A DNA stretch of 61,054 bases from Candidatus Flavonifractor intestinipullorum. GTDB taxonomy: Bacteria; Bacillota; Clostridia; Oscillospirales; Oscillospiraceae. The stretch spans positions 1-61,054 of the forward strand of contig DWYC01000036.1 of the NCBI GenBank assembly GCA_019118925.1. The letters run 5' to 3'. Below are positions 42,426 to 50,687 of the stretch, in pieces (position 1 is the stretch's first letter; every line of letters begins with the position of its first letter). The notes beneath the pieces are model-generated. The model saw only the letters and a list, made by a program, of their open reading frames with translations. It did no database searches and was not told the DNA's origin. Position numbers and translations under genes: made by a program.

Positions 42426-44306
42426 TCAGCTCCGGGCCAGAATCACCCGGATGCAGCCGCCCTGATCCTGGGCCTTGTCGTAATAGCCGGTGAGGGTATA
42501 ATCCCCTCCGGTGACCCGGGCGAGGCTGGTGAGGTAGTACTCCCCGTCCCGGACCTCATAGACGGCGGCGCTCTCGCTGATGCGCCAGCTCTGGTTGGCG
42601 CTGGAGACCGCGGTATTCCCGCTCACCGCGTCCAGACGGACTTCCGTCAGGTTGGTGATGCGGTCGGGGGTCTGGAGGGCGCCCTGAATCTGACAGGGGC
42701 CCCGGTCCACGTTGTAGATCTTGCTGCTGGAGACGATGGTGCTCTCCGTGCCCCCCACGTCCGCCACATAGGTGGCCATGGAGGTCATGCCGGCGCTGAT
42801 CTCATCCACGCTGGTGAGCACGCCGTAGGTATGTCCGTCGCCGGTCACGTCCCGGAGGATCAGGTGGTCGATCTCGCCCTGCTCATTGGTGGAGTAAAAG
42901 CGGACCATATTGCCCGTCAGCTTGACCCCGGCCAGGCGGGAGGGGTAGACCCGCCAGGCGGCGGAGTCCTCATAGGTATCCAGGATGGCCACGTTGTCGG
43001 CCAGGGTGTAACGGCCCAGGCGGCTGCCGTCCCGGCTGAAGGTGCCCTCCAGCTGGGTGGTGCTCAGCCGCCGGATCTGGACCGCGCCGTTCTCGGTGGT
43101 CACCCGCACCAGGTCGCCGGCTTCAAAATGGGTGTCCTCGGTGGGATAGGTGGCGGTGGCCCCGGTGGTGGTGGTGAGGGTCACCGAGTTGGAAGTGTAC
43201 TCGTTGCCCCGCTCATCGGTGTAGGTGTGGGTGGAAGCCTGGGTGACCATGCCGTAGACCAGGTTGGAGGAGCCCTCCTCCCCGCTGGATACGCCGCGCA
43301 CCGCGGCCACGCCGCCGCTGCGGCCCAGCAGCAGGGTCACAAGATCCCCGGTGCGGTAGCCGCCCAGATCGGAGAAGGCATAGACCGCCTCGTTGGTCTC
43401 CAGGGCGTAGCTGCTCCCGGCCACGGTGACCGAGGTGGGAGCGCTGACCGAGGGGGAGACCTGCTCCAGCGTGCCGGTGACCTGCTTGGAGTAGGCCCAG
43501 AGGGTATTCATGGACTCCGACCAGTACAGGACATCCAGGTTCTGCACGGCGCTCAGGGAGGAGGCCCGGCCGTCCCGGTATACCTCGGCCCGGGTCAAGT
43601 CCAGGGGAAGCTGGGACTGCCAGCTGCCCTCGGCCACCAGGGGGCCCTCCATGGCCGAGTTGACCAGGGCCACCCGGTCCAGATTGCCCTGGCTGTCCAC
43701 CAGGTTCAGCGTGGGCTCCAGGGTATTGAGATAGTACACGCCCGAGGTGTTCTTTGTGGTCATCAGGTTGTAGAAGAGGTAGAGGGCGTCCTGCCGGGTC
43801 ATGGGGCTGTCCTGCCTGGCGGAGATGTTCTCGTTGAGACCCAGATTGCGGTAGGCCGCCATCTGTCCGGCGGGATAGGCGCCGGTAAAGTCGCTCTTCT
43901 CATAGCCCAGCAGGGGGAGAATCATGGTCACGCCCTCGGCCAGGGTGATGGTGTTGTCGGGACGGAAGGTGCCGTCCAGGTAGCCCGAGACGTATCCGGC
44001 CTCCACCGCCGCCTGGACATAGGCTGCGGCCCAGTGGGTGCGGGGCACATCGGGGTAGGGAGCCACGCTGGCGGAGCTGCCGGCGCTCTCCCGCTGCGGA
44101 GAGGCCGCGATGACCATTTTGGTGAATTCGGCCCGGGTGACGGAGCGCCCCAGAGCCAGATCGCCGTTCTCGTCGCCCACCATGATGTCCAGTGCGGCGA
44201 GGACCTGGGCGGCCTCCTCCTGGGTGTTCTCGGCGGCCAGCGCGGCGGGGACCAGGCTCAGGGCCAGGACCAGGGCCGTCAGGCCGGAAATCAGTCGCTT
44301 TTTCAT
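42426..44306 (-). CDS. SLH-domain surface protein
   Basis: A 626-residue exported protein with a signal peptide 1-24 (SLVPAALAAEN) and SLH repeats in the first ~190 residues (VTRAEFTKMVIAA; PDVPRTHWAAAYVQAAVEAG; GTFRPDNTITLAEGVTMI) that anchor it to the cell wall. The remaining ~430 residues are beta-rich with repeated short strands and no enzyme motif I recognise. A structural or binding S-layer-associated role is likely. AAAGGAG precedes the ATG. It starts 13 bp after the ABC permease gene, so it may be cotranscribed with the efflux operon. Confidence 0.85.
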   Translation of the reverse strand: MKKRLISGLTALVLALSLVPAALAAENTQEEAAQVLAALDIMVGDENGDLALGRSVTRAEFTKMVIAASPQRESAGSSASVAPYPDVPRTHWAAAYVQAAVEAGYVSGYLDGTFRPDNTITLAEGVTMILPLLGYEKSDFTGAYPAGQMAAYRNLGLNENISARQDSPMTRQDALYLFYNLMTTKNTSGVYYLNTLEPTLNLVDSQGNLDRVALVNSAMEGPLVAEGSWQSQLPLDLTRAEVYRDGRASSLSAVQNLDVLYWSESMNTLWAYSKQVTGTLEQVSPSVSAPTSVTVAGSSYALETNEAVYAFSDLGGYRTGDLVTLLLGRSGGVAAVRGVSSGEEGSSNLVYGMVTQASTHTYTDERGNEYTSNSVTLTTTTGATATYPTEDTHFEAGDLVRVTTENGAVQIRRLSTTQLEGTFSRDGSRLGRYTLADNVAILDTYEDSAAWRVYPSRLAGVKLTGNMVRFYSTNEQGEIDHLILRDVTGDGHTYGVLTSVDEISAGMTSMATYVADVGGTESTIVSSSKIYNVDRGPCQIQGALQTPDRITNLTEVRLDAVSGNTAVSSANQSWRISESAAVYEVRDGEYYLTSLARVTGGDYTLTGYYDKAQDQGGCIRVILARS

Positions 44307-44319
44307 ATCGTCTCTCCTT

Positions 44320-45531
44320 TTAATCATACCGCAGAGCGTCGATGGGGTTGAGCTTGGCGGCCTTGTTGGCGGGCAGGTAGCCGAAGAGCACGCCGATGCC
44401 TACCGACACGCCGAAGGCCAGCAGGACCGAGTTGGGGGCGGTTACCGCCGTGAAGGTGGCGCCCCCGGCGGACATGCTGCTTCCGATGAGCATTCCCACC
44501 ACATTGGCCAGGCCCATACCCATGGCGATCCCCAAGATGCCTCCGATGGCCGAGGTGGTGCCCGCCTCAATGATAAACTGGCTGCGGATATTGGCCCGCT
44601 TGGCCCCCAGGGACTTGCGGATGCCGATCTCCCGGGTGCGCTCGGTGACCGAGACCAGCATGATGTTCATAATGCCGATGCCGCCCACCAGCAGGGAGAT
44701 GGCGGCAATGGCCACCAGGACCACCATCATGGTGCTCATCATGGTATTCATCGCGGCCATCATCTCGGCGGAGGTCATCACGAAATAGTAGTCGTCGGAC
44801 TGGAAGGTCTGAAAGAGCCGGTTTTCGATGATGGCCTTGGCAACGGGCGCGCTCTCCTGGCTGGGGCAGGTAAAGACATAGCCGGAGATCATGGCGGTGT
44901 TGTTCAGCCGCAGGGCGCAGGTGTAGGGGATATAGACCGCGTCGTCGCTGCTCCCCTCGCTCACGTCGCTGGAGGCGGCCTCCAGCACGCCCACCACGGT
45001 ATAGGGTACGCCCGAGAGATACACCGTCTCGCCCACGCCGCCGCCGCCGAAGGCGCTCTGGCTGAGATAGGCGCCGATGACGCACACATTCCGGGCCCGG
45101 TCCACGTCCACGAAGCGGAGGTAGCGCCCCTGGGCGATGCTGTCGCCGCTCATGTTCATATAGTCCTCGCTCACGCCGTAAAGGCTGGTGGAACTCTGAT
45201 CCTCGCCCCCGGCCCGCACGGCCGCCATGCAGTTGACCATGGGCGTGATGCCGGAGAGATACTGGGGATAATCGGAGGCCAGAGCGTACATATCCTCGGG
45301 CTCCACGCTGCGGGAGCTGCCCGCGCCCATGCCGTAGATCTGCACCTGGATCAGGTTGGAGCCCAGGCGCTCAAACTGGTCGTTCATCATCTTCTGCATG
45401 CCGTTGCCCAGGCTGGTGATGACGATGACGGCGGCCACGCCGATGATGATGCCCAGCATGGTCAGCAGGGCGCGCATCTTGCTGGTGGCCAGGGACTTCA
45501 GGGCCAGGCGGAAGGATTGGCTCAGATTCAT
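44320..45531 (-). CDS. MacB-type ABC transporter permease
   Basis: A 403-residue membrane protein of the MacB/FtsX permease family. Four membrane segments: one near residues 20-42 (MLGIIIGVAAVIVITSLGNG) and three in the last 150 residues, around a large extracytoplasmic MacB_PCD domain (about 45-260). Family motifs MRALLTMLGIIIGV, VTERTREIGIRKSLGAKR and NKAAKLNPIDALRYD are present. Its start overlaps the ATPase gene by four bases. With the ATPase and the HlyD-like protein it forms a tripartite-style system that uses ATP to drive mechanotransmission or export of peptides, antibiotics or lipids. Confidence 0.93.
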   Translation of the reverse strand: MNLSQSFRLALKSLATSKMRALLTMLGIIIGVAAVIVITSLGNGMQKMMNDQFERLGSNLIQVQIYGMGAGSSRSVEPEDMYALASDYPQYLSGITPMVNCMAAVRAGGEDQSSTSLYGVSEDYMNMSGDSIAQGRYLRFVDVDRARNVCVIGAYLSQSAFGGGGVGETVYLSGVPYTVVGVLEAASSDVSEGSSDDAVYIPYTCALRLNNTAMISGYVFTCPSQESAPVAKAIIENRLFQTFQSDDYYFVMTSAEMMAAMNTMMSTMMVVLVAIAAISLLVGGIGIMNIMLVSVTERTREIGIRKSLGAKRANIRSQFIIEAGTTSAIGGILGIAMGMGLANVVGMLIGSSMSAGGATFTAVTAPNSVLLAFGVSVGIGVLFGYLPANKAAKLNPIDALRYD

Positions 45532-46295
45532 GCCCCCACCTCCTCATCGGAGAAGGTGCCGCCGCCGCTCAGGCTGCCGCTCTCCATGGGCTGGACCACC
45601 GCCCGGGGGTCGCTGGCGTCCCCGTCATAGATGATGTGTCCGTCCTGGAGGCGGACAATCCGCTTGGCCTGGACGGCGATGGAGTTGTCGTGGGTGATGA
45701 GGACCACCGTGTCCCCCTCCTGGTTGAGCTTTTTCAAAAACGCCAGCACCTCCCGCCCGGTGCGGGAGTCCAGGGCGCCGGTGGGCTCGTCGGCCAGAAT
45801 GACCGAGGGGTCCCCGGCCAGAGCCCGGGCGATGGACACCCGCTGCTGCTGGCCGCCTGAGAGCTGGCTGGGCAGGTTTTTGCATTTGGAGGCCAGGCCC
45901 ACCCGCTCCAGAGAGCGCATGGCCCGCTCCCGCCGCTCCCCGGAGGACATCCCCGCGTAGAGAAGGGGAAGCTCCACATTTTCCAGCACATTGAGCTTGG
46001 GGATCAGATTGTACTGCTGGAAGATGAAGCCCAGCATCTTGTTGCGGATCTCGGCCTGCTGGTCGTCCTGCATGGTGGACACGTCTACGCCGCCCAGATG
46101 GTAGGTCCCGGAGGTGGGCACGTCCAGACAGCCGATGATGTTCATGGCGGTGGACTTGCCCGAGCCCGACTGGCCCACGATGGCCACGAACTCCCCCTGA
46201 TCGATGGTCAGGTCAATGCCGTCCAGGGCGTGGACGGTCTCGTCGCCCATGTGGTAGATCTTGTAGACCTGGCGCAGTTCTATGAGATGTGCCAT
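45528..46295 (-). CDS. MacB/LolD-type ABC transporter ATPase
   Basis: A 255-residue ABC ATPase. Walker A GQSGSGKST (about 40-48), Q-loop FQQYNLIPKL, signature LSGGQQQRVSIARALA, Walker B VILADEPTGALD and H-loop THD are intact. It is of the MacB/LolD/FtsE subfamily that pairs with FtsX-like permeases. ATGA-type overlap with the permease gene downstream and a four-base gap from the adaptor gene upstream show a tight operon. Confidence 0.95.
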   Translation of the reverse strand: MAHLIELRQVYKIYHMGDETVHALDGIDLTIDQGEFVAIVGQSGSGKSTAMNIIGCLDVPTSGTYHLGGVDVSTMQDDQQAEIRNKMLGFIFQQYNLIPKLNVLENVELPLLYAGMSSGERRERAMRSLERVGLASKCKNLPSQLSGGQQQRVSIARALAGDPSVILADEPTGALDSRTGREVLAFLKKLNQEGDTVVLITHDNSIAVQAKRIVRLQDGHIIYDGDASDPRAVVQPMESGSLSGGGTFSDEEVGA

Positions 46296-46299
46296 ATCA

Positions 46300-48024
46300 T
46301 CACCCCGCCGAGACCATCATGTCCATCAGCGAGGAGGCGGCGTCCATCTCCATGACGATGGTCTCGCCCTCCTCCAGGCCGCTGAGGATCTCCACATACT
46401 GCTCGTTGCTCCGGCCAAGCGTGACCTCCCGCCGCTCCAGCTTGGTGGGGTCGGCCACGGTGATGCCGTCCTCGGCCATGGCGCCCTCTCCGGGGACCAG
46501 AACCACGCCGCCCGACGTGCCGCGCTCCACGGCCTCGATGGGGACGCACAGGGCCTGGCCCTCCTCCTGGACAATGATGTCGGCCGAGACGTTCATGCCC
46601 GGGAGCAGCCCGTCGGGGTCGTCCACCTCCACGGTGACCGGGTAGTTGGTGTTGCCGTTGGTGGTGACGCCGTTGATGTTTACGGTGGTCACGTGGCCGG
46701 TGAAGGTCCGCCCGGCCACGGCGGTGGAGGTGATCTCCACCTTCTGCCCCACGGCGATCTGATTGATGTCCAGCTCGTTGATGCTCATGTCAAAGGTGAG
46801 GGCGGACAGGTCGTAGATCACCGCCGGGTAGGTCACGCCGCCCGAGGCGCTGGCCGTCATGTTGGTGCCGTCGATGTTGTCCCCCACGTCCAGGTTCTTC
46901 TCAATGACCGTGCCGTCGATGGGGGAGGTGATGGTGTAGTCCTCCAGGCGCTGCTGGGCGCTCTGCAGGGAGAGCTGGGCGGTGGCCACGGCGTTTTCGG
47001 CGTTCTGCACCGCGATGCGGGCGTTCTCAATCTGGGTGGCCATGTCGGTATCCTCAAAGGAGCCGATAATCTGGTCCTCGGTGACCCGGTCGCCCTCCTT
47101 GACGGTGAGGCTGACCAGCTCGCCGCCGGTCTGGGCGGTGACCTGGGAACTGGAGGCGTAGGCGAAGCTTCCGCCGGCGGCGCAGTCCGCGCCCCCCACC
47201 GAAGCGGTGCCGGTGGAGGCGTCGGTGAGCGCGCCGGGGTTGTTCACCAGAAGGGTGACTTCCCGCACCAGCGCGCCGCCCGCCCCCACGCTGTCGGTGG
47301 CGGAGATGGAGTCGATGGTCCCGGTGAGGACCTCGCTGGTGCCGTCTACCCGGACAGAGGCGCTCTGCCCCACAAAAAAGGAGGCGGCGTCGGCGGCATG
47401 GAAGGAGACGGTGAGCTTCATGTGCTCCCGGTCCAGGATATCCGCGATGGGGGCGCCCAGCGTGACGTCGTCCCCCTCCTCCACATACAGGTGGGTGACG
47501 ATTCCGGTGTCGGTGGCCTTGACCAGTGCATTCTCCTGGGCGTCGCTCTGGCTGTCCAGCAGATCCTGATAGCTCAGCCGGGCGCTCTCCAGAGAGAGCT
47601 GGGCGTTGCGGACCGAGATCTGGGCCTGCTCCACGCTGTTCTCCACGTCGGTCGAGTCGATGCGGAAGAGCACGTCGCCCTGATGTACTTCCTGGCCCTC
47701 CTCAAAGGGGGCCTCCAGAATCTCACCGCTGACCAGCGTGGTGAGCTGGTAGGAGGCCGTGGGCTCGATGGTGCCGGAGCCGGAAACCCGGACGCTCATG
47801 TCCTGATAGGCCGCCTGGCCGGTCACATAGACGCTGCCGCTGGCGGTGGTGCCGCCGCCCATGCAGCCCCGGAACAGGAACACGACCAGCGCCGCCACAA
47901 CCACGACGGCCAGCAGGCGCTTGGGCCATTTGCGCTTTTTCTTGGGGGGTTGGAAGGCGGGCTTTTCCTGAGGTTGCTGCGCCGGTTTTTCTTCCGTGCC
48001 CGGTTTGACTTGCATTGTTTCCAT
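46300..48024 (-). CDS. HlyD/MacA-type efflux adaptor protein
   Basis: A 574-residue membrane-fusion-like protein: a Pro/Lys-rich cytoplasmic N-terminus, one membrane segment at about 38-57 (LLAVVVVAALVVFLF), biotinyl-lipoyl halves, a central alpha-helical hairpin (AQISVRNAQLSLESARLSYQ and VQNAENAVATAQLSLQSAQQ), and beta-barrel domain. It is longer than MacA (about 370), with a duplicated-looking hairpin/lipoyl region. In a monoderm it would span the wall side of the MacB-like pump. ATG 48024 has AAGGAG 7 nt upstream. Four bases separate it from the TetR gene. Confidence 0.88.
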   Translation of the reverse strand: METMQVKPGTEEKPAQQPQEKPAFQPPKKKRKWPKRLLAVVVVAALVVFLFRGCMGGGTTASGSVYVTGQAAYQDMSVRVSGSGTIEPTASYQLTTLVSGEILEAPFEEGQEVHQGDVLFRIDSTDVENSVEQAQISVRNAQLSLESARLSYQDLLDSQSDAQENALVKATDTGIVTHLYVEEGDDVTLGAPIADILDREHMKLTVSFHAADAASFFVGQSASVRVDGTSEVLTGTIDSISATDSVGAGGALVREVTLLVNNPGALTDASTGTASVGGADCAAGGSFAYASSSQVTAQTGGELVSLTVKEGDRVTEDQIIGSFEDTDMATQIENARIAVQNAENAVATAQLSLQSAQQRLEDYTITSPIDGTVIEKNLDVGDNIDGTNMTASASGGVTYPAVIYDLSALTFDMSINELDINQIAVGQKVEITSTAVAGRTFTGHVTTVNINGVTTNGNTNYPVTVEVDDPDGLLPGMNVSADIIVQEEGQALCVPIEAVERGTSGGVVLVPGEGAMAEDGITVADPTKLERREVTLGRSNEQYVEILSGLEEGETIVMEMDAASSLMDMMVSAG

Positions 48025-48028
48025 AGTG

Positions 48029-48664
48029 CTACTCCTTACTTTCGTCTCCCCGCGCCGCGGGGGGATTGGGGGCGGCCATGCCCCGTTTGAGAATATCCAG
48101 CTGGACCCGGTAGCGGGCGCATACCGCCCCCGAGTCGCCGCCCACAGCCGCGGCGCACAGCGCCGGGGCAGTGATGCCGAAGAGAATGTGGAGGAGCTCA
48201 CCGAGCTCCTCCTCCCGCCTCAGATTGAGGCGGGAGAGATCAATATAGCCGATCAGCCGCTCCGCCAGGCGCTGGGGCCAGAGAGTGCGGAGCAGAGAGA
48301 TTTGATGGACGCCCAGATTATTGCGGACCACCTGAATGAGCTCCCGCTGTTCCTGGAGGCGGGCGTCCTCCCCGGCCTGCTCCACCATGCGGGTCAGAGC
48401 GGCGAAGAGATCGCCCCGTTCCGCCTCAAGCAGATGGATCAGCCGCTCCAGCAGCCCCTCCGCATGGCGCTCCATCAGATAGCGGAAGAGATCCTCCTTG
48501 TCGGAGAAGTACATGTAAAAACTGCCCCGGGGGATACCGGCCTCCCGGATGATCTGATTGATGGAGGCCTCCGAATAGGGCTTTTGGGCGAACTCCCGCC
48601 GGGCCGAGCGGAGAAATGTCTCCCGCTTCTCCTCCGGCAGGTTGAAAAATGTGTTGCTGGGCAT
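48029..48664 (-). CDS. TetR family transcriptional regulator
   Basis: A 211-residue TetR regulator. The N-terminal helix-turn-helix is around residues 10-55 (RSARREFAQKPYSEASINQI, then IPRGSFYMYFSDKEDLFRYL); the C-terminal ligand domain is poorly conserved, as usual. ATG 48664 is chosen as AAGGAGG is 7 nt upstream. It is the first gene of the operon with the adaptor, ATPase and permease. Its promoter spacer is a perfect inverted repeat, so it very likely represses its own operon, with induction by a transported compound. Confidence 0.93.
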   Translation of the reverse strand: MPSNTFFNLPEEKRETFLRSARREFAQKPYSEASINQIIREAGIPRGSFYMYFSDKEDLFRYLMERHAEGLLERLIHLLEAERGDLFAALTRMVEQAGEDARLQEQRELIQVVRNNLGVHQISLLRTLWPQRLAERLIGYIDLSRLNLRREEELGELLHILFGITAPALCAAAVGGDSGAVCARYRVQLDILKRGMAAPNPPAARGDESKE

Positions 48665-48696
48665 CGACAAACCTCCTTCCCGGCAGCATGGACCCT

Positions 48697-48725
48697 ATGT
48701 TATATGACAACCTGTCATATGTCAA
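48697..48725 (-). promoter_or_regulatory. Sigma-A promoter and TetR-type operator of the efflux operon
   Basis: Minus strand: TTGACA (48725-48720), 17-bp spacer, TAACAT (48702-48697). The spacer holds the perfect inverted repeat ATATGACA-ACC-TGTCATAT (48702-48720, plus strand). A bound repressor would block the promoter completely. Confidence 0.88.
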
Positions 48726-48934
48726 TTCCGCCGGGAGAAGATTTAAAATTTTGTTACAATTGTCCGCCGGTCTGGTTCATCATAGCGCACAAAAGCAAAA
48801 GACAACCCAAAGAATGGATTAAGATTTCATTAAAAATATGGACGCGAAATAACTGTATATATAAGATAGATACAATATATACGGAATGGGAGGGAATGTC
48901 AAGAAAAAAGCAATGGAAAAACTGGGATAAACAG
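48726..48934. other. Intergenic region with an AT-rich inverted repeat
   Basis: No gene is seen between the TetR operator and the spoIIQ-like promoter. The only clear structure is the inverted repeat GTATATAT-N12-ATATATAC (48855-48862 with 48875-48882), resembling operators of GntR/YtrA-type regulators. Target and regulator are unknown. Confidence 0.45.
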
Positions 48935-48964
48935 GTATAAGCCGGGGCCGGTATGTCCACAATA
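48935..48964 (+). promoter_or_regulatory. Candidate forespore (sigma-F/G) promoter
   Basis: GTATA (48935-48939), 18-bp spacer, CACAATA (48958-48964). It agrees with the sigma-G consensus GHATR-N18-CATWMTA at all but one position and overlaps with sigma-F preferences. It precedes a spoIIQ-like gene, which is transcribed in the forespore in known species. Confidence 0.5.
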
Positions 48965-48984
48965 GCCTCGGAGGTGTTCAAACG

Positions 48985-49704
48985 ATGAATGAATCGCGGA
49001 AGAACCGAATCGGCGACTTCCTGGCGGGAAAGGGCTTCTACATAGTCCTGTTCCTGTGCGTCGCCGCCATTGGAATTTCGGGCTATTACCTGCTCCACAC
49101 CCTCAACGACCCCGGCGAGAGTCAGACGGTCGCCGGTCCCATGGAGATCACCGTCACCCCGACCCAGCCGGAACACAGCGCGCCGCCCTCGATTGAGCCG
49201 GTGCGGCCCACCCAGCCGGCGGCAGCCGTGGTGCGGCCCAGCGCCGCGCCCACGCCGGCCCCTACCTCCGCCCCGGAGGAGGCCCAGGCCCCCACGGCGG
49301 AATTCTACGTCTGGCCCCTTCAGGGCGAGGTCCTCCACCCCTACAGCATGGAGGCGCTGGCCTATGACCCCACTATGGGGGACTGGCGCACCCATGACGG
49401 GCTGGACCTGTCCGCGCCGGCCGGGACACAGGTCATGTCCGCCGGAGACGGTACGGTCCTCTCGGTGGTCCAGGATGATCTGATGGGGACCAGCGTCTCG
49501 GTGGACCACGGAAACGGGATGGTCAGCGTCTACGCCAATCTGGCCGCCGTGCCCGCGGTAGAGGCCGGAGATACCGTCCGGGCGGGGGACGTAATCGGCA
49601 CGGTGGGGGACACCGCCATCGCGGAAAGCGGCCTGGGGCCGCATCTCCACTTCGCCATGCGCCTGGAGGGCGAGAGCGTGGACCCGGCGGAATACCTGCC
49701 CTGA
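48985..49704 (+). CDS. spoIIQ: SpoIIQ-like M23 family peptidase
   Basis: A 239-residue single-pass membrane protein: short cytoplasmic N-terminus, one membrane segment (17-37), a Pro/Ala/Thr-rich stalk (50-108), then a LytM/M23 domain. It resembles SpoIIQ, the forespore protein that pairs with SpoIIIAH across the two membranes during engulfment. Putative Zn ligands of M23 are all present: H and D in RTHDGLDLS and the HLHF motif. B. subtilis SpoIIQ lacks one of them, whereas some clostridial SpoIIQ proteins keep zinc. GGAGGTG precedes the ATG, and a forespore-type promoter lies upstream. A vegetative endopeptidase is the alternative. Confidence 0.75.
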   Translation: MNESRKNRIGDFLAGKGFYIVLFLCVAAIGISGYYLLHTLNDPGESQTVAGPMEITVTPTQPEHSAPPSIEPVRPTQPAAAVVRPSAAPTPAPTSAPEEAQAPTAEFYVWPLQGEVLHPYSMEALAYDPTMGDWRTHDGLDLSAPAGTQVMSAGDGTVLSVVQDDLMGTSVSVDHGNGMVSVYANLAAVPAVEAGDTVRAGDVIGTVGDTAIAESGLGPHLHFAMRLEGESVDPAEYLP

Positions 49705-49721
49705 TTTTTTTCCAGACAAGC

Positions 49722-49766
49722 AAAAAAACAGCGCCGGAGCGGGTGGGAACCCGGCTCCGGCGCCGT
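49722..49766. terminator. Bidirectional terminator between spoIIQ-like and XRE genes
   Basis: Ten-base-pair stem GCGCCGGAGC/GCTCCGGCGC (49731-49740 with 49754-49763) with GGGT/ACCC inner pairs, followed by seven Ts on the minus strand and CGTCTTTCC on the plus strand. Confidence 0.85.
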
Positions 49767-49781
49767 CTTTCCTTCGGGGAG

Positions 49782-50024
49782 TTACGGCGAATCGGCGGTT
49801 TCCTCCGCCGGAGGCGGCGGAGAGGGGACGTACTCCAGGATGTCCCCCGGCTGGCAGTCCAGGGCCCGGCAGATGGCCTCCAGCGTGGTGAAGCGCACCG
49901 CCTTGGCGTGATTGTTCTTTAAAATGGACAGATTGGCCAGAGTCAAGTCCACCTTCTGGGCCAGCTCGCTCAGGCTCATCTTCCGTTTGGCCATCATCAC
50001 ATCCAGATTGACGACGATCGGCAT
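49782..50024 (-). CDS. XRE family transcriptional regulator (YozG-like)
   Basis: An 80-residue Cro/CI-type helix-turn-helix protein (KMSLSELAQKVDLTLANLSI; FTTLEAICRALDCQPGDILEY), of the YozG type, with a Pro-rich tail. AGGAGG precedes the ATG. It is 12 bp downstream of a DUF2975 membrane protein gene; that pair is common in Firmicutes. It likely regulates its own operon. Confidence 0.88.
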   Translation of the reverse strand: MPIVVNLDVMMAKRKMSLSELAQKVDLTLANLSILKNNHAKAVRFTTLEAICRALDCQPGDILEYVPSPPPPAEETADSP

Positions 50025-50036
50025 GGCGCTTCCTCC

Positions 50037-50600
50037 TCAGATGGTCAGATCGTTTTCTTCCTTCAGACTGGCGGCCTGCCGGAAGAGGGCCGACATCACC
50101 AGAAAAAGCAGCCCGCCCATGAAGAAGATGGGGACGAACAGGCCGCAGTAGGTCAGCACCGGCCGGATGGACTGGAAATACCACACGCCCCACGCCACCC
50201 GGACCAGGGCGGCCGCCGCAATGCAGAAGCAGCACACCGCCGCCCGGCGCAGATTGCCTGCGTTCTCCCCGCAGAAGGGAGTCCCCCGCAGAATGGTATC
50301 CAGCACCCGCCGCCCCTGCCAGAGGATGATGGCGGTACATACGCCGCAGAAAAAGAGGAACAGGGCCATCATGGCGATGTAGGGGTGGGTGGACATCGTA
50401 TACAGGGGAGAGCCGAAAAGATTCCCCAGCCCATCGTCAAAATCATACTGAAAGACCGAGACGAGCTGATCCAGATCAATCTGGAACCGGCGCTCGGTCA
50501 GAAAAGGCGTCAGGGGCAGGGCGAGTAGATTGCATACAAATGTGATGGTCACCAGAACGTTCAGCACCCGGGCCAGGGTGTGGATACGCGTGCGCTCCAT
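50037..50600 (-). CDS. DUF2975 family membrane protein
   Basis: A 187-residue membrane protein with four predicted segments (about 13-35, 75-98, 121-143, 155-178), of the DUF2975 family, always found next to a YozG-like regulator. ATG 50600 has AAAGGAGG upstream; the longer frame to 50654 would start at the -35 box. Function is unknown; a membrane sensor for the regulator next to it is plausible. Confidence 0.8.
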   Translation of the reverse strand: MERTRIHTLARVLNVLVTITFVCNLLALPLTPFLTERRFQIDLDQLVSVFQYDFDDGLGNLFGSPLYTMSTHPYIAMMALFLFFCGVCTAIILWQGRRVLDTILRGTPFCGENAGNLRRAAVCCFCIAAAALVRVAWGVWYFQSIRPVLTYCGLFVPIFFMGGLLFLVMSALFRQAASLKEENDLTI

Positions 50601-50625
50601 GGCAGTTCCCTCCTTTGTTGAGGGT

Positions 50626-50654
50626 ATCATACCACGGGTTATATTGAATGTCAA
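50626..50654 (-). promoter_or_regulatory. Sigma-A promoter of the DUF2975/XRE pair
   Basis: Minus strand: TTGACA (50654-50649), 17-bp spacer, TATGAT (50631-50626). Confidence 0.88.
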
Positions 50655-50687
50655 TTAAATTTTATTGAAAAACAATAAAAATGGCGG

